Below, in pieces: positions 63,972-64,000 of a stretch of DNA of 64,000 nt. Within the stretch, counting starts at the first letter, position 1; each line of letters begins with the position of its first letter. The notes under the pieces were generated by a model that saw only the letters and a program-made list of their open reading frames with translations, had not been told where the DNA came from and did no database searches. The translations under genes and the position numbers were made by a program. Source of the stretch: a bacterium 1XD42-54 (lineage in GTDB: Bacteria > Bacillota > Clostridia > Lachnospirales > Lachnospiraceae); NCBI GenBank assembly GCA_003612585.1, contig RAZH01000009.1, positions 118,003 to 182,002 on the forward strand, read 5' to 3'.

Positions 63972-64000
63972 TCTTGTAAACTTAGGGTTAGAGTTTTTAG

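Overview
The window looks like chromosomal DNA of a Gram-positive, endospore-forming anaerobe of the Bacillota, most likely class Clostridia, family Lachnospiraceae. This is inferred from the gene content, with no database search. The signs are a reverse-type rubrerythrin behind a PerR-like regulator, a SpoIIQ-like sporulation protein with a sigma-F-like promoter, a CmpB-family membrane protein, strong AGGAGG ribosome binding sites, a type I c-di-GMP riboswitch, and very large CnaB/InlB-repeat surface proteins. No rRNA, tRNA, CRISPR array or intact insertion sequence was seen.

Layout. 1-3.7 kb: the start of a secreted protein (cut by the window edge), a decayed Rpn-type nuclease/transposase gene, and a three-gene amino-acid ABC transporter operon. 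3.8-11.2 kb: a zinc-ribbon membrane protein, a class I-type aspartate aminotransferase, a zincin-like protein, and a four-gene operon xpaC - telA - 38-codon membrane peptide - cmpB. 11.2-18.1 kb: a secreted SH3/NlpC-P60 cell-wall hydrolase; an oxidative-stress cluster (trxB, a perR-like gene, reverse rubrerythrin) with matching promoters and a Per-box-like palindrome; an XRE-type membrane regulator; a GIY-YIG protein; and a degenerate LytM (SpoIIQ-like) protein. 18.3-24.2 kb: glgP and ileS.

24.6-52.4 kb is the most interesting stretch, a cell-surface island. One operon runs from a 65-aa protein through a BTAD regulator with a degenerate GGDEF-like tail and a 145-aa protein to a 3279-aa adhesin with 17 CnaB-type repeats. 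It is preceded by a leader with an attenuator-like hairpin. Next come a YesL-family protein, a hybrid sensor kinase, and a membrane-anchored anthrax-lethal-factor-like metalloprotease behind a clear c-di-GMP-I riboswitch. A transglutaminase-like lipoprotein and a compact type IV pilus/type II secretion-like cluster (PilC-like, four small membrane/pilin-like proteins, PilT-like) follow. A second adhesin of 1899 aa closes the island; both adhesins end in the same non-LPXTG signal, VKTGDxTPI. The simplest reading is a set of adhesion, pilus and surface-processing functions that respond to c-di-GMP, at least at the protease.

52.7-63.9 kb: a carbohydrate (probably polyol or rare sugar) utilisation locus. 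It holds two FGGY kinases, a class II aldolase, a ribose-type ABC transporter, a zinc-dependent dehydrogenase, a 2-hydroxyacid dehydrogenase and a DeoR-family regulator. Clustered TGTTTGTTT direct repeats lie in all three promoter regions and are the likely DeoR operators.
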